From Bacillus sp. F19 (lineage in GTDB: Bacteria; Bacillota; Bacilli; Bacillales; Bacillaceae), in contig CP085710.1 in NCBI GenBank assembly GCA_023823795.1, positions 2,258,001 to 2,322,000 of the forward strand: DNA of 64,000 bases, written 5' to 3'. Positions within the stretch are counted from its first letter, which is position 1, and every line of letters begins with the position of its first letter. The notes beneath the pieces were generated by a model that did not search any database, was not told the origin of the DNA, and saw nothing but the letters and a program-made list of their open reading frames with translations. This document shows positions 38,571 through 47,857 of the stretch, in pieces. A program made the translations under genes and the position numbers.

Positions 38571-39974
38571 ATGAAGAAAAATTGGATATTCGTACTCGCG
38601 ATGCTTTTCGTTCTAATGTTAGCAGGATGTTCTGGAAAGACAGCAGATACAAAGGGCTCAGAGGCTGAAAACGTATCAGTTGATGAAAATGGAAATAAAA
38701 TTATTACATTAAAAATATTAACACGCGACGCTTCTGCTCCTACTCGTGTAACGAACTTTGAAGGTGCAGTCAAAAAAATGAATGAAGATTTAGAGAAAGC
38801 TGGAGAAGATTATCGCGTACAAGCTGAAGCAATTGTAAAACCTTCGGACCAGGGTGTGTTCGATCAAAACTTTATTTTTGCTTCACAATCTGGTAATGCA
38901 GCTGATATCTACACAACACCTTATACGTCCATTGGTTGGATGGCAGATGGTGGATATATTCAAAAGTTGAATGGAATTGAAAAGGATCCAGCCTTTGCAA
39001 ACATCATGGAAGGATATTGGAAACCAGTTACGTTGGATGGAAATATTTATGGAGTAATTCAAGATACTGAAGCTCGAGTTGTCTACTTTAACAAGGAGCG
39101 TTTACGACAATTCGGTTGGTCAGAAGAAGACATCAATAACTTGCCTGAAAAAGCATTATCTGGTGAATTTAAGTTATCAGATATGATGGATGTTGCTAAA
39201 AATGCTCAAGCACAAAATATTGTGAAAAATGGTTATGAGTTTGATGGTGGATCAAATGATAATCCAATGAATTTCTACAATTTTGGTGCAGCTTTTTACG
39301 ATTGGGACAATAAAAAGTTTATCTTAGATAAAGAGAATACGTTAAAAACTTTCAAGTGGTTAAAAGAAAGTGTTGAATCTGGTGTGACTCCAGAAAATAC
39401 CATTACGATAGATAAAGATGAGAAATTAGCAAATTTGATTAATGGTGAATCACTCTTCGTTCAAGCTGGTATTTGGGATGAAGCAAAATTTAGAGCAAAC
39501 GGTTATCATAAAGAGCTTGGCAATGTAACGACAGATTGGATTAAAGAAAACATCGGTGTCATGAACTTACCAGTTGTAAAAAGTGGTGATAAGCCATTGA
39601 CAGTTTCCAATCCTTGGGTGTATGTGATTTCAAAAGATACTCCACATAGCGATGTTGCAAAGAAATTATTGACATATGTGAGTGAAGCTGAGTTTCAAGC
39701 GAAGCATGCTGTCGATACAAGTCATATCCCATTCACAAAAGAAGGACAAGAACATGAAAAAGTTCTTGCAAATGAGTGGATTAACTCTGTGAAGCACTTT
39801 ACGAATTATTCTCAATTTAACGGAAATCATCCAGACCAAGGAAAGTATGACAAAATCATCGCTGATGCTACTAACTATGTAATGACTGGTGAAATGACGC
39901 CAGAAGATGCTGTTAAATACATGGAGGAACAACTAGCATTAAACATCGATGAAAAAAATTATGTCATCAAATAA
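38571..39974 (+). CDS. sugar ABC transporter substrate-binding lipoprotein
   Basis: 467 residues, ATG 38571 with GATGAGGTG upstream. Lipoprotein signal MKKNWIFVLAMLFVLMLAGC with lipobox LAGC, then a Thr/Ser/Glu linker and a family 1 solute-binding fold (IITLKILTRDASAPTRV, NAADIYTTPYTSIGWMADGGYI, EARVVYFNKERLRQFGWSEEDI, ESLFVQAGIWDEAKF). It is the receptor of the importer encoded by the next three genes. Different in sequence from the 8875-10152 receptor, so its sugar is probably different. Confidence 0.92.
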   Translation: MKKNWIFVLAMLFVLMLAGCSGKTADTKGSEAENVSVDENGNKIITLKILTRDASAPTRVTNFEGAVKKMNEDLEKAGEDYRVQAEAIVKPSDQGVFDQNFIFASQSGNAADIYTTPYTSIGWMADGGYIQKLNGIEKDPAFANIMEGYWKPVTLDGNIYGVIQDTEARVVYFNKERLRQFGWSEEDINNLPEKALSGEFKLSDMMDVAKNAQAQNIVKNGYEFDGGSNDNPMNFYNFGAAFYDWDNKKFILDKENTLKTFKWLKESVESGVTPENTITIDKDEKLANLINGESLFVQAGIWDEAKFRANGYHKELGNVTTDWIKENIGVMNLPVVKSGDKPLTVSNPWVYVISKDTPHSDVAKKLLTYVSEAEFQAKHAVDTSHIPFTKEGQEHEKVLANEWINSVKHFTNYSQFNGNHPDQGKYDKIIADATNYVMTGEMTPEDAVKYMEEQLALNIDEKNYVIK

Positions 39975-40005
39975 AGTTCTGACGATCGAGAGGTTTAATA
40001 AAAAG

Positions 40006-40965
40006 ATGTCTAAAGATAAATCTAAGTTGGAACAATCAATCATCCAGAGAGAATTTTATCAAAAAAAATCAGTATTTCGTCAAATGAAGGAAAATAAATA
40101 TTGGGGCTTGATCTTAAGCCCCTACCTCTTTAATCAATTTATCCTTTTTCCGATTACAGTTGTCATTGTCATTTTAATTTCTTTTACATCTATGGATTAT
40201 AGTATGAAATGGGATTTTAATGGTTGGACCAACTATCGTAAAGTACTAGCCGATCCGAAAATCAGCATGATTTTCTGGAATACAATCATTTTTATTATTT
40301 CTACTTTAGTCATTAAGATGTTTCTAGGATTTCTCATTGCAGTGACGACGACTTACTTTATGAGAAACTCTAGAGCCGGTACTTTGTTCCGAGCTATTTG
40401 GTTATTACCGAAAGTGTCTCCGTCAGTCGTTGAAGCACTTTTGTGGACTTGGATTTTCAGTCCAACAGATAAAGGGATCTTGAATATGCTGTTATTTGAG
40501 TTTAATGGAAGTGAACCGGTTGCCTGGCTGACGGAATATCCATTATTAATCAATGTGTTGCTTGCAGGAGTTATGGGAACGACCATTACAACGATTATAT
40601 TGTCTTCAGCGATTCAATCAATCGATCCAAATCTGTTTCGAATCGCTAAAATCGATGGAGCTTCCGATCTGACGATTATTCGTCGCTTGATCCTCCCGCA
40701 TTTACGTTGGCCCATTACATTTTTAACCCTTTGGCAAGGAATCTCATTACTAACTTCATATGAATCTATCTTATTGTTAACGGATGGAGGTCCTAATTAT
40801 CATTCAGAAGTATGGTCGCTATATTCCTTCCATACGGCGTTTTCCACATTAGATTTTGGATATGGATCAGCTATTTCATTGTATATGCTTCCAATTATTT
40901 TCCTAATTATCTTTTTAGCGTATAAGCGTTTTGGATTTAAGAAATTGATGGATGGAGAGAAATGA
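40006..40965 (+). CDS. sugar ABC transporter permease, MalF/UgpA type
   Basis: About 319 residues from ATG 40006, which has GAGAGG upstream; an earlier ATG at 39949 overlaps the previous gene but lacks an RBS. Six TM segments starting at YWGLILSPYLFNQFILFPITVVIVILISF. EAA loop FRIAKIDGASDLTIIRRLILPHL. It forms the membrane channel with the next permease, whose ATG overlaps its stop (ATGA at 40962). Confidence 0.9.
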   Translation: MSKDKSKLEQSIIQREFYQKKSVFRQMKENKYWGLILSPYLFNQFILFPITVVIVILISFTSMDYSMKWDFNGWTNYRKVLADPKISMIFWNTIIFIISTLVIKMFLGFLIAVTTTYFMRNSRAGTLFRAIWLLPKVSPSVVEALLWTWIFSPTDKGILNMLLFEFNGSEPVAWLTEYPLLINVLLAGVMGTTITTIILSSAIQSIDPNLFRIAKIDGASDLTIIRRLILPHLRWPITFLTLWQGISLLTSYESILLLTDGGPNYHSEVWSLYSFHTAFSTLDFGYGSAISLYMLPIIFLIIFLAYKRFGFKKLMDGEK

Positions 40966-41840
40966 TGGTACCTCAAATGATGAATAGAAAAAAGGAATAT
41001 TTCTTGAAGGACCAGTTAACTGAAAATTGGCTGAAGTATTGTACCATCCTTTTTATTACAGTCATGTCTCTCTTACTGCTTTGCCTCTATGTCGGCATGG
41101 TGGTGTATAGCTTAGGAGAAGTAAAAGGTGGGAAAATTACTGGTTTCACATTCGATAACTGGGATTTTCTTTTCAGTCCAAATTTGGTGGTGGGGAATAA
41201 TGTGTATCCAGGAATTTGGAAAATTTTCTCGAATACGATGATCATTGCAATTGGCAGCATGGTCCTAGAAGTCGGAATCAGTGTTCTATCTGGTTATGCT
41301 TTAGCAAAAGGCTCATTTCCTGGTAAGCAGTTTCTAATTCAATCAACATTATTTTCAAGAATTATTCCTTCAATTACGACGCTTATTGCAAGCTTTTACA
41401 TTTTGAAAACGGTCGGTCTTTTAGATACGATGATTGGTATCATCTTGATTAAAGGATTTGCAGAGGTTGGTATGTCAACTTGGATTATGAAAGGCTTTTT
41501 TGATGAAATTCCGAAACATTTAGACTATGCTTCCGAAATTGATGGGGCTTCAATGTTAAAAAAGTTTTTTAAAATTTATGTTCCGATCGTTTGGCCTGGT
41601 ATAGCAGCAATCTCTTTATTCGCTTTTTTAAACGGATGGGGAGAGTATGTCATCGTATCTGTATTTACATTTGACGAAGCAAAAGTAACATTACCAATCA
41701 TCTTAAATACACTTTTAGAACAGCAATCAACAGGAACTGTTAATTACGGCATGATTATGGCATTGGCAACCTTCTATATGTTACCAGCTATCGCTTTGTA
41801 TCTATTCTCTCAAAAATATATTTCCAAAATGAAAGTTTAA
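40962..41840 (+). CDS. sugar ABC transporter permease, MalG type
   Basis: 292 residues; the ATG overlaps the stop of the preceding permease by four bases, so the two are coupled. Six TM segments, EAA loop LDYASEIDGASMLKKFFKIYVPIV. A longer N-terminal cytoplasmic part (MMVPQMMNRKKEYFLKDQLTE...) precedes TM1. Together with the preceding permease and the following ATPase it completes a CUT1 importer. Confidence 0.9.
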   Translation: MMVPQMMNRKKEYFLKDQLTENWLKYCTILFITVMSLLLLCLYVGMVVYSLGEVKGGKITGFTFDNWDFLFSPNLVVGNNVYPGIWKIFSNTMIIAIGSMVLEVGISVLSGYALAKGSFPGKQFLIQSTLFSRIIPSITTLIASFYILKTVGLLDTMIGIILIKGFAEVGMSTWIMKGFFDEIPKHLDYASEIDGASMLKKFFKIYVPIVWPGIAAISLFAFLNGWGEYVIVSVFTFDEAKVTLPIILNTLLEQQSTGTVNYGMIMALATFYMLPAIALYLFSQKYISKMKV

Positions 41841-41852
41841 GGGGGCCACATC

Positions 41853-42998
41853 ATGCAAATAGTTTTGCAAGAAATTTACAAATATTTTGATCCAAAAAAG
41901 CCTGCCGTTCGAGATATAAATTTGACAATCCCATCAGGAAAATTGACGACGTTTTTAGGTCCATCAGGGTGTGGGAAGACAACGACAATGCTTATGATTG
42001 CAGGATTAGAAAAGCCATCTAATGGAGAAATCTTTTTCGGTGATCGCAATGTAAAAAACGTCTCTCCAAAACTTCGGAATATCGGAATGGTTTTTCAAAA
42101 CTCTGCGTTGTATCCGAGTATGACCGTTGAAGAGAATATCGCATTTCCATTGCAAAATATAAAATTGTCGAAAAATGAGATTGAGCCAAAAGTAAAAAAA
42201 GTGTTGGAACTAGTAAACATGCAAGGCTACGAGAACAGAAAACCCCATCAATTATCTGGGGGACAAAGACAACGTGTTGCGATTGCTAGAGCATTAGTGA
42301 AGGAACCAGACTTACTTATTTTAGATGAACCTCTATCAGCCTTGGATGCTTCATTACGAATGAAGTTGAGAGAAGAAATACGTAAAATTCAACAACAGCT
42401 TGGAATTACGACGATCATGGTTACTCATGATCAAGAAGAAGCGATATCAATGTCTGATTATATTGCAGTCATGAAGGATGGGACATTGCAACAGTTTTCT
42501 ACGGCATCGACTATCATCCAAAATCCAGAAAATTGGTTTGTTGCAAGCTTTATGGGAATGCCATATATGAACCGGCTTGAATGTCAGTATGATTATTCTT
42601 CCCATTCTCTTGTCCTGTCAGATTATCAAAAATTACTTTCATTCGATACGGCGAGAATTAAACCTGAAAAATTGAAACCGAAAAATAGACTAATTGTTGG
42701 CTTTAGACCCCATCATGCTGACCTGTATATAGAAGAGCCGTTGGATGTATTGAGTTTAAAAGGGAAGGTTTTGTATGCCGAACATACAGGAAGGGAATTG
42801 ATGGTGACCGTTGAATTGAACGATCGAGAAAAGACAACTTGTAAAATCTTATGTGAAGAACATTTGCCAATCTGCGAGAACTTAGATGTTTGGATCGCAA
42901 TCAAAAATGATCAATTTATCTTCGAGAGTGAGGGTAAACAGCAAAATCTTCAACTAACTAGCTTTGAAAGGAAAATAGGAGAAGTATGTGGTGTGTAA
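41853..42998 (+). CDS. sugar ABC transporter ATP-binding protein, MsmX/UgpC type
   Basis: 381 residues, ATG 41853 with AAGGGGGC upstream. Walker A GPSGCGKTT (residues 36-44), Q-loop VFQNSALYPSMTV, signature LSGGQRQRVAIARAL, Walker B LLILDEPLSALD and the switch His in MVTHDQEEA. The C-terminal TOBE-type regulatory domain (VGFRPHHADLYIEEP...) marks the MalK/UgpC class. It energises the 40006/40962 permeases and could also serve the importer at 8875-11988, which has no ATPase gene. It overlaps the next gene by 13 bp. Confidence 0.93.
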   Translation: MQIVLQEIYKYFDPKKPAVRDINLTIPSGKLTTFLGPSGCGKTTTMLMIAGLEKPSNGEIFFGDRNVKNVSPKLRNIGMVFQNSALYPSMTVEENIAFPLQNIKLSKNEIEPKVKKVLELVNMQGYENRKPHQLSGGQRQRVAIARALVKEPDLLILDEPLSALDASLRMKLREEIRKIQQQLGITTIMVTHDQEEAISMSDYIAVMKDGTLQQFSTASTIIQNPENWFVASFMGMPYMNRLECQYDYSSHSLVLSDYQKLLSFDTARIKPEKLKPKNRLIVGFRPHHADLYIEEPLDVLSLKGKVLYAEHTGRELMVTVELNDREKTTCKILCEEHLPICENLDVWIAIKNDQFIFESEGKQQNLQLTSFERKIGEVCGV

Positions 42999-43783
42999 TT
43001 TCGGATTTAGATGGCACTTTATTAACAGGTAAGCAGGAAATTTCAAACGAGACGTATGACTGTATTACGAGTTATATCGAAAAGGGAGGCTATTTTACTT
43101 TTGCAACTGGCCGCTCTCTTCAAAGTGCCTTACCTTTTATAAAACAATTAAATATTCAACTTCCTGTTATTTTATACAATGGGGCGAGAATTTATCATCC
43201 CATCACCAAACAATATATTTATCAGCAATCAATTGAAGCAGAAAAAGTCCAACAAGTAATGGATCTATATAATGAGCTAAAAAAAGTGAAGGAAGTTAGT
43301 ATGTTGGCATTTGATCAGAATGGAGCATACTATTTAGATTTTAATCCTTATATTGAAAGACAAGTAAAGAAAGATGGTATTTTAGCAGAGAAAGTGACAG
43401 AACAACAAATCATGAGAAAAGAGATTATAAAACTTTTGTTTATTGATGATCCAGAAACAATCCAGTTTTATCTATCATTTTTTCATTCATTTAATACTGT
43501 AAACTCTGAACCGGAATTGCTCGAAATACTTCCGTATAACGCAAATAAAGGTATAGCATGTGAGTTTTTAATTAACTATTTACAGCTATCAATCGATCAA
43601 TTAGTCACGGTTGGTGATAATTGCAATGATGTGGAGATGATTCGTTTAGCAAAATACGGAGTGGCAGTGAACAACGCCAATTTGTATGTCAAAAAAATTG
43701 CTAAACATGTCACGACACAGACAAATGAAGAAAATGCAATTGGAGAACTGCTGAATTGGCTTCCAAAAAAAATAAACATTTGA
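42986..43783 (+). CDS. Cof-type HAD phosphatase (HAD-IIB)
   Basis: 265 residues overlapping the ATPase gene by 13 bp. Motif I SDLDGTLLTGKQEIS, motif II FATGRSLQSALPF, motif III LPYNANKGIACEFL (Lys) and motif IV VTVGDNCNDVEMIRLAKYGVAVNNA. Class IIB Cof proteins dephosphorylate sugar phosphates and flavin-type phosphates in the cytoplasm. Its place in the sugar operon suggests that it acts on a phosphorylated product of the imported compound, possibly the effector of the UTRA regulator. Confidence 0.9.
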   Translation: MWCVISDLDGTLLTGKQEISNETYDCITSYIEKGGYFTFATGRSLQSALPFIKQLNIQLPVILYNGARIYHPITKQYIYQQSIEAEKVQQVMDLYNELKKVKEVSMLAFDQNGAYYLDFNPYIERQVKKDGILAEKVTEQQIMRKEIIKLLFIDDPETIQFYLSFFHSFNTVNSEPELLEILPYNANKGIACEFLINYLQLSIDQLVTVGDNCNDVEMIRLAKYGVAVNNANLYVKKIAKHVTTQTNEENAIGELLNWLPKKINI

Positions 43784-43793
43784 GGTGTTAACT

Positions 43794-44468
43794 ATGCTAA
43801 CAAAACTACCAAATAGAGATAATTTCCCTAATTCTGCGCCGAGATATCCGAACCTTTGGCTCCTCGTTTCTGTAGAGTTTGCGAAAACATATGCGCATGC
43901 CATGAAGTTTGTCACCGATCGTTTAGAAGAAACCGTTGAAATGATTGATGACTATGGGTATTTACATACAGCTGAAGGATGTGACGCTGTAGGAAGAAGA
44001 AGGGGATTGCAGTACATTGAAATGGGTGAGAATGGAGAGTTCACACATGACCATGCCCTTCATTATCGCTTTTATACGCATTACCTTAAACAGCAAGGTA
44101 CGATAGAGTGGGAAGGTGCAACTTATTATCCAATCGCAATCAGTGTTCATTTCGAAGTAGACCGTCCGAGCAAATTGCACCCTTATATAGATGATTGCCC
44201 GATCTGTGGTTGTCATGGGGGATACGAACATCTTTATGAAAAAGAGTTTCACGATCGATCTTCTAAACGAAAAAATGAATTTCTACATGACCCGTTTGGA
44301 GTTGAAGCGACTCTTAATGGAACGGTTAAAGGTAATAAAATTCCTCTTTTGACGGGATTGTTAACATTAGAGGATGAGTATGAAATTTCAGTTGAACAAT
44401 ATGAAGCAAATGAACTTCGAGAAGATATGAACACTGGAAGATTAGCCATTGTTAAATTCACTTCGTAG
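43794..44468 (+). CDS. hypothetical protein with a CPICGCHG motif
   Basis: 224 residues from ATG 43794 (TGAGGTG upstream), 10 bp after the HAD gene. Soluble, histidine- and cysteine-containing: TEDGYLHTAEG-like start, FTHDHALHYRFYTHYL, then DDCPICGCHGGYEHLYEKEFH, a cluster of three Cys and several His that looks like a metal site. I do not recognise the family. As the last gene of a GntR-UTRA/ABC/HAD operon it may be the enzyme that acts on the imported compound. That is inference from position only. Confidence 0.7.
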   Translation: MLTKLPNRDNFPNSAPRYPNLWLLVSVEFAKTYAHAMKFVTDRLEETVEMIDDYGYLHTAEGCDAVGRRRGLQYIEMGENGEFTHDHALHYRFYTHYLKQQGTIEWEGATYYPIAISVHFEVDRPSKLHPYIDDCPICGCHGGYEHLYEKEFHDRSSKRKNEFLHDPFGVEATLNGTVKGNKIPLLTGLLTLEDEYEISVEQYEANELREDMNTGRLAIVKFTS

Positions 44469-44558
44469 CAGAACAATAAAAACGGGTTTTTTATGTTGTT
44501 TAATGTCTTTTTTGAACTGTATGTAAACTTGAAGATTCGTTGTTTTTAATGGATAGGA

Positions 44559-44591
44559 AACCGAACCCTTTCTTATGAGGAGGGTTCGGTT
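44559..44591. terminator. hairpin after the sugar operon
   Basis: AACCGAACCCT (44559-44569) and AGGGTTCGGTT (44581-44591) form a perfect 11-bp stem around TTCTTATGAGG. There is no clean T-run, so it may be a weak terminator or an RNA-processing hairpin. Confidence 0.6.
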
Positions 44592-44677
44592 CTATATGTA
44601 TCGTATTAAATTTCAAATGAAGTGTAGACAGGATCGATGAATGTTGTCAGTTCCTTTTTTGATTTTAAGGAGAATTT

Positions 44678-46066
44678 ATGAAAGCGATTAAGAATAAACA
44701 TAATCAATTTTCAATTTTTCATTTAACATGGCCCATTTTTTTAGAGCTTTTTCTGTTCATGCTAATGGGTTTGATGGACACGTTTATGCTGAGTGCCGTT
44801 TCCGACGAGGCAGCAGCAGGGGTCGGCGCAGCGAATCAATATATACAAATTGCGATATTACTTTTAGAAGTGGTCGGCATCGGTGCAGCGATTGTTGTGG
44901 CACAGTACCTCGGCTCACGAAAATTTCAAGAAGCTTCACAAATTTCAGCACTTGCCATAACGATGAACATTCTACTTGGTTTATTGATCAGTAGTTATTT
45001 TATTTTTTTTGCAGATGAATTGATGTCCGTCTTACATGTACAAGGCGATGTATATAATTACGCATCTCAATATTTGTTCATCGTTGGTGGAGGGATCTTT
45101 CTTCAAGCACTGATTAATGTAAGTGCTGCGATTATTCGAGTACATGGTGCAACGAAACAAGTGATGTATGTCTCATTTGGTATGAACATTATTCACGTTA
45201 TCTTGAACTATCTATTAATTTTTGGGACGCTTGGTTTTCCAGAACTTGGTGTGAAAGGTGCGGCGATATCATCCATTGTCAGTCGTTTGATTATACTACT
45301 TGTTTTTATTTGGATGCTGTACAATACGATGGAAGTTCGCATTCAATTACATGATTATAAAAATTTCTCTAAGGACTATGTGAAGAAAATACTATCAATT
45401 GGATTTCCTGCAGCAATTGAGCAGGTCATGTATCAAGCTTGTCAGTTAGTCTTTTTATTTTATGCCACTTTCTTAGGGGCAGAAGCTTTAGCTGCTCGGC
45501 AGTATGCGATGAATATTTCGATGTTTACGTATCTTTTCGCAGCCGCTATTGGCATGGGAACAGCAATTATCGTCGGGAGAAGAGTTGGGGCGAATGAAAA
45601 GATGGAGGCGTATGAACAAGTTTGGAAAAGTGTTAAATGGGCATTTGGAGTAACCGTTTTGATGGTTTTGCTCGTTGCCATCTTCCGTTATCCACTAATG
45701 GATTTGTTTACAGATAATCCAACAGTGATTGAAATGGGTGTTTCTGTCTTGTTGCTAAGCGTTCTTTTAGAGACTGGCCGCACCTTTAATATCGTTATTA
45801 TTAACTCATTGAGAGCTGCAGGTGATGCAAAGTTTCCGGTCATTGTAGGCGGTTTTTCAATGGTATTAGGGAGTTTATCTTTAGGGTATTTATTCACCTT
45901 TCATTTTCACATGGGATTGACTGGCATTTGGCTCGCCATCGCAATCGACGAATGGACGAGGGGGATTATCATGTCTTTCAGATGGCGAAGTAAAAAGTGG
46001 GAAAAATACGCACTCGTCTCTACTGAGAATAAATCAGCTCCAACGGTTGGAATAGAGTCTGCCTAG
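44678..46066 (+). CDS. MATE-family efflux transporter
   Basis: 462 residues, ATG 44678 with AAGGAG upstream. Twelve TM segments in two similar halves. The start (FHLTWPIFLELFLFMLMGLMDTFMLS) and GAANQYIQIAILLLEVVGIG, FPAAIEQVMYQACQLVFLFYATFLG are typical of NorM/MepA-type MATE proteins, which export cationic drugs or metabolites in exchange for Na+ or H+. It stands alone between two terminators. The substrate cannot be predicted. Confidence 0.92.
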   Translation: MKAIKNKHNQFSIFHLTWPIFLELFLFMLMGLMDTFMLSAVSDEAAAGVGAANQYIQIAILLLEVVGIGAAIVVAQYLGSRKFQEASQISALAITMNILLGLLISSYFIFFADELMSVLHVQGDVYNYASQYLFIVGGGIFLQALINVSAAIIRVHGATKQVMYVSFGMNIIHVILNYLLIFGTLGFPELGVKGAAISSIVSRLIILLVFIWMLYNTMEVRIQLHDYKNFSKDYVKKILSIGFPAAIEQVMYQACQLVFLFYATFLGAEALAARQYAMNISMFTYLFAAAIGMGTAIIVGRRVGANEKMEAYEQVWKSVKWAFGVTVLMVLLVAIFRYPLMDLFTDNPTVIEMGVSVLLLSVLLETGRTFNIVIINSLRAAGDAKFPVIVGGFSMVLGSLSLGYLFTFHFHMGLTGIWLAIAIDEWTRGIIMSFRWRSKKWEKYALVSTENKSAPTVGIESA

Positions 46067-46115
46067 ATCTTTACCCTATGTCGTTTTCGTCTGTTTAATA
46101 GAAGAATTATTCAAT

Positions 46116-46166
46116 AAAGGAACAGGATAGCAAAGCGCTTTTTCGTTAGCCATTCCTGTTCTTTTT
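46116..46166 (+). terminator. intrinsic terminator of the MATE gene
   Basis: AAAGGAACAGGATAGC pairs with GCCATTCCTGTTCTTT with one mismatch around AAAGCGCTTTTTCGTTA, followed by TTTGTTTTC. Confidence 0.85.
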
Positions 46167-46189
46167 GTTTTCTGTGATTAGGATTAAAT

Positions 46190-46362
46190 GACAAAATAAA
46201 GGACGTTCACAAGCGAAAATCATATGTAAATAGACCTTAACACTATGAGTTAAGGTGTTTGTTTGTAATGGGCAATAGATGCTAACAAGCGAAGAAATGA
46301 CACTACCTACAAGGGTGTTTAGGGGTACCGGCAATAACCAATGGGAAAGGAAGTATTAGGAC
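46190..46362 (+). ncRNA. candidate guide RNA region upstream of a decayed IS110 transposase
   Basis: The 170 bp before the transposase start contain the hairpin ACCTTAAC-(ACTATGA)-GTTAAGGT (46233-46255) and further structured sequence. In IS110-group elements the bridge RNA is encoded here. No further proof. Confidence 0.3.
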
Positions 46363-47187
46363 ATGGATCCAGTCATAGGTGTGGACATTGCAAAAGAAGA
46401 AAGCCAGGTTCAAGCCTTTTTACGAAGGAAACAACCTTATAAAAAGAGTTTTAAATTTGAGCATATTTAGAAGGGCTGAATGAATTTCACAAGTTTTATA
46501 AAGAAGTAGAAGCTGAGGCCGAAAAACCACCTATTGTAATCTTGGAGTCTACAGGTCACTATCATGAACCAGTGGTACAATTCCTGGAAAGGGAAGAATT
46601 CGTTTATATCATGATAAATCCTATTGTTTCTCATGGAGCAAAGAAGTCGAGTATGAGAAAGGTGAAAACAGATGCCATTGATGCTTCTCATTTATGTGAG
46701 CTGTACTATAAAGAGGACTTAGAACCTTATCAAAAGAAAAGTGTTCAGATTTTAAATCTACGTAATTTGACTAGGCAACATGATGCGATAACGGGTTCCT
46801 ATGTTCAAATGAAACTTCAATTTCAAACCAATTTAGATCAGGTATTTCCAGAGTACAAGAAGGTGTTTGGAGACACGTAGGGTTTCGTTAAAGACTTTAT
46901 TATTATTTCCTACCGCAGAAAAGGTATTAAGCGAGGATATTAATTGCTTAGCTGAAAAGATCAAAGAGCTTTGTCCAACGAGGTCTTATAATTGGGCATT
47001 GAAGAAGGCTGAAGTATTGAAAGGAGCTGCATCAAGGGATCCATTTCAACAGAATCTTTACCACAGTCACCTAATCAGTCTGAAAATGTATATTCAAATT
47101 CTATTGGAATACCAAGAGCATGTATACGCTGAAACTGAGATGCATAACGATGAGAAAGAGCCTGATAAGTTTGTATCTTCTGAGTAA
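46363..47187 (+). pseudogene. IS110-family transposase, frameshifted and 3' truncated
   Basis: Begins MDPVIGVDIAKEESQVQAF (RuvC-like motif I). The frame breaks near 46467 after FKFEHI and resumes GLNEFHKFYKEVEAEAE, ILESTGHYHEPVV, MINPIVSHGAKKSSMRKVKTDAIDASHL. It breaks again near 46878 and continues VSLKTLLLFPTAEKVL, ASRDPFQQNLYHSHLIS, ending FVSSE near 47187. The C-terminal Tnp-20 domain with its nucleophile is missing. Sequence joins directly to an IS4-type remnant on the other strand. Confidence 0.85.
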
Positions 47188-47505
47188 GTAAGGAAGTGAA
47201 TACGTTTCGTAGGAGCCTGACTGCTGAAGGATTGAATCGTTGATTGAGTCCTTCGGGACTCATTAATACACCAGTTGAAGATTCTAGACAGCAACATAGC
47301 TGAGTTAAGGAAGTATTCGCTACCTTTTGGCTTAACCATACGCACAAAGCAACTAAATCTTTCGCTTGATACTTACTGGACCTCTTAACAAAATCTACCT
47401 TTTTGGCCAATTGTTTGAGGACATGAGGGATAAAGATTGTTGTAATTCTAGCGAAAACAGGTTCAATTCATCTGAAACATCACGAGACATAAAAAGCACC
47501 ATCCT
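47188..47505 (-). pseudogene. N-terminal fragment of an IS4-family transposase
   Basis: Minus strand from about 47493 (MSRDVSDELNLFSLELQQSLS). After a frameshift near 47420 it continues KQLAKKVDFVKRSSKYQAKDLVALCVWL and SPEGLNQRFNPSAVRLLRNVF, the N-terminal domain of IS4-type transposases of Bacillus. It ends where the IS110 remnant begins, so the DDE core is lost. Confidence 0.8.
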
Positions 47506-47539
47506 TTCCATCATATTACAGAAAGGATAGCGCTTTTTT
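47491..47539. terminator. IS-end hairpin/terminator
   Basis: AAAAAGC..ATCCTTTC (47491-47508) pairs with GAAAGGAT.GCGCTTTTTT (47521-47539) apart from small mismatches. It lies just outside the IS4-type start and probably keeps outside transcription from entering the element. Confidence 0.65.
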
Positions 47540-47857
47540 CGTTTAGGGGGTAACAATTTGCCTTCGCTTGATGGGCATGTGGTTACCCTTATTTATAAAG
47601 ACTAATTGATAAACGATAAAGGGCACTTTTCGCAAACCATTTAAGTATTGGATTAAAATGTTGCGGGAGAAGACCAAATAGGGGTTAAAGGGCCCCTTAT
47701 TTGCCATCATAAATCTTAAAACTATAGAGATTTCGGTTTTTTGTTAACTGAAAATTCGGAAAAATGTGTTGACAATATTCAATAAATATTATATTTTTTA
47801 AACAGAGATTCAAAAAAATACTCTTTGTTTGAATTTTTATTATAGGGAGGTTTGGAA
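47540..47857 (+). promoter_or_regulatory. intergenic region with the promoter of the acyl-CoA cluster
   Basis: TTGACA at 47769-47774 and TATTTT at 47792-47797 with a 17-bp spacer form a good SigA-type promoter 61 bp ahead of the thiolase start. Between 47615 and 47695 the sequence GGGCACTTTTCGCAAACC resembles AGGCTCTTTTCGTAAACC near 60833, perhaps another short dispersed repeat. No gene is seen. Confidence 0.6.

Noticed and set aside
47094-47186. Extension of the minus-strand IS4-type frame to 47075
   Set aside because: The last part is antisense to the IS110 remnant; family similarity stops near 47190.
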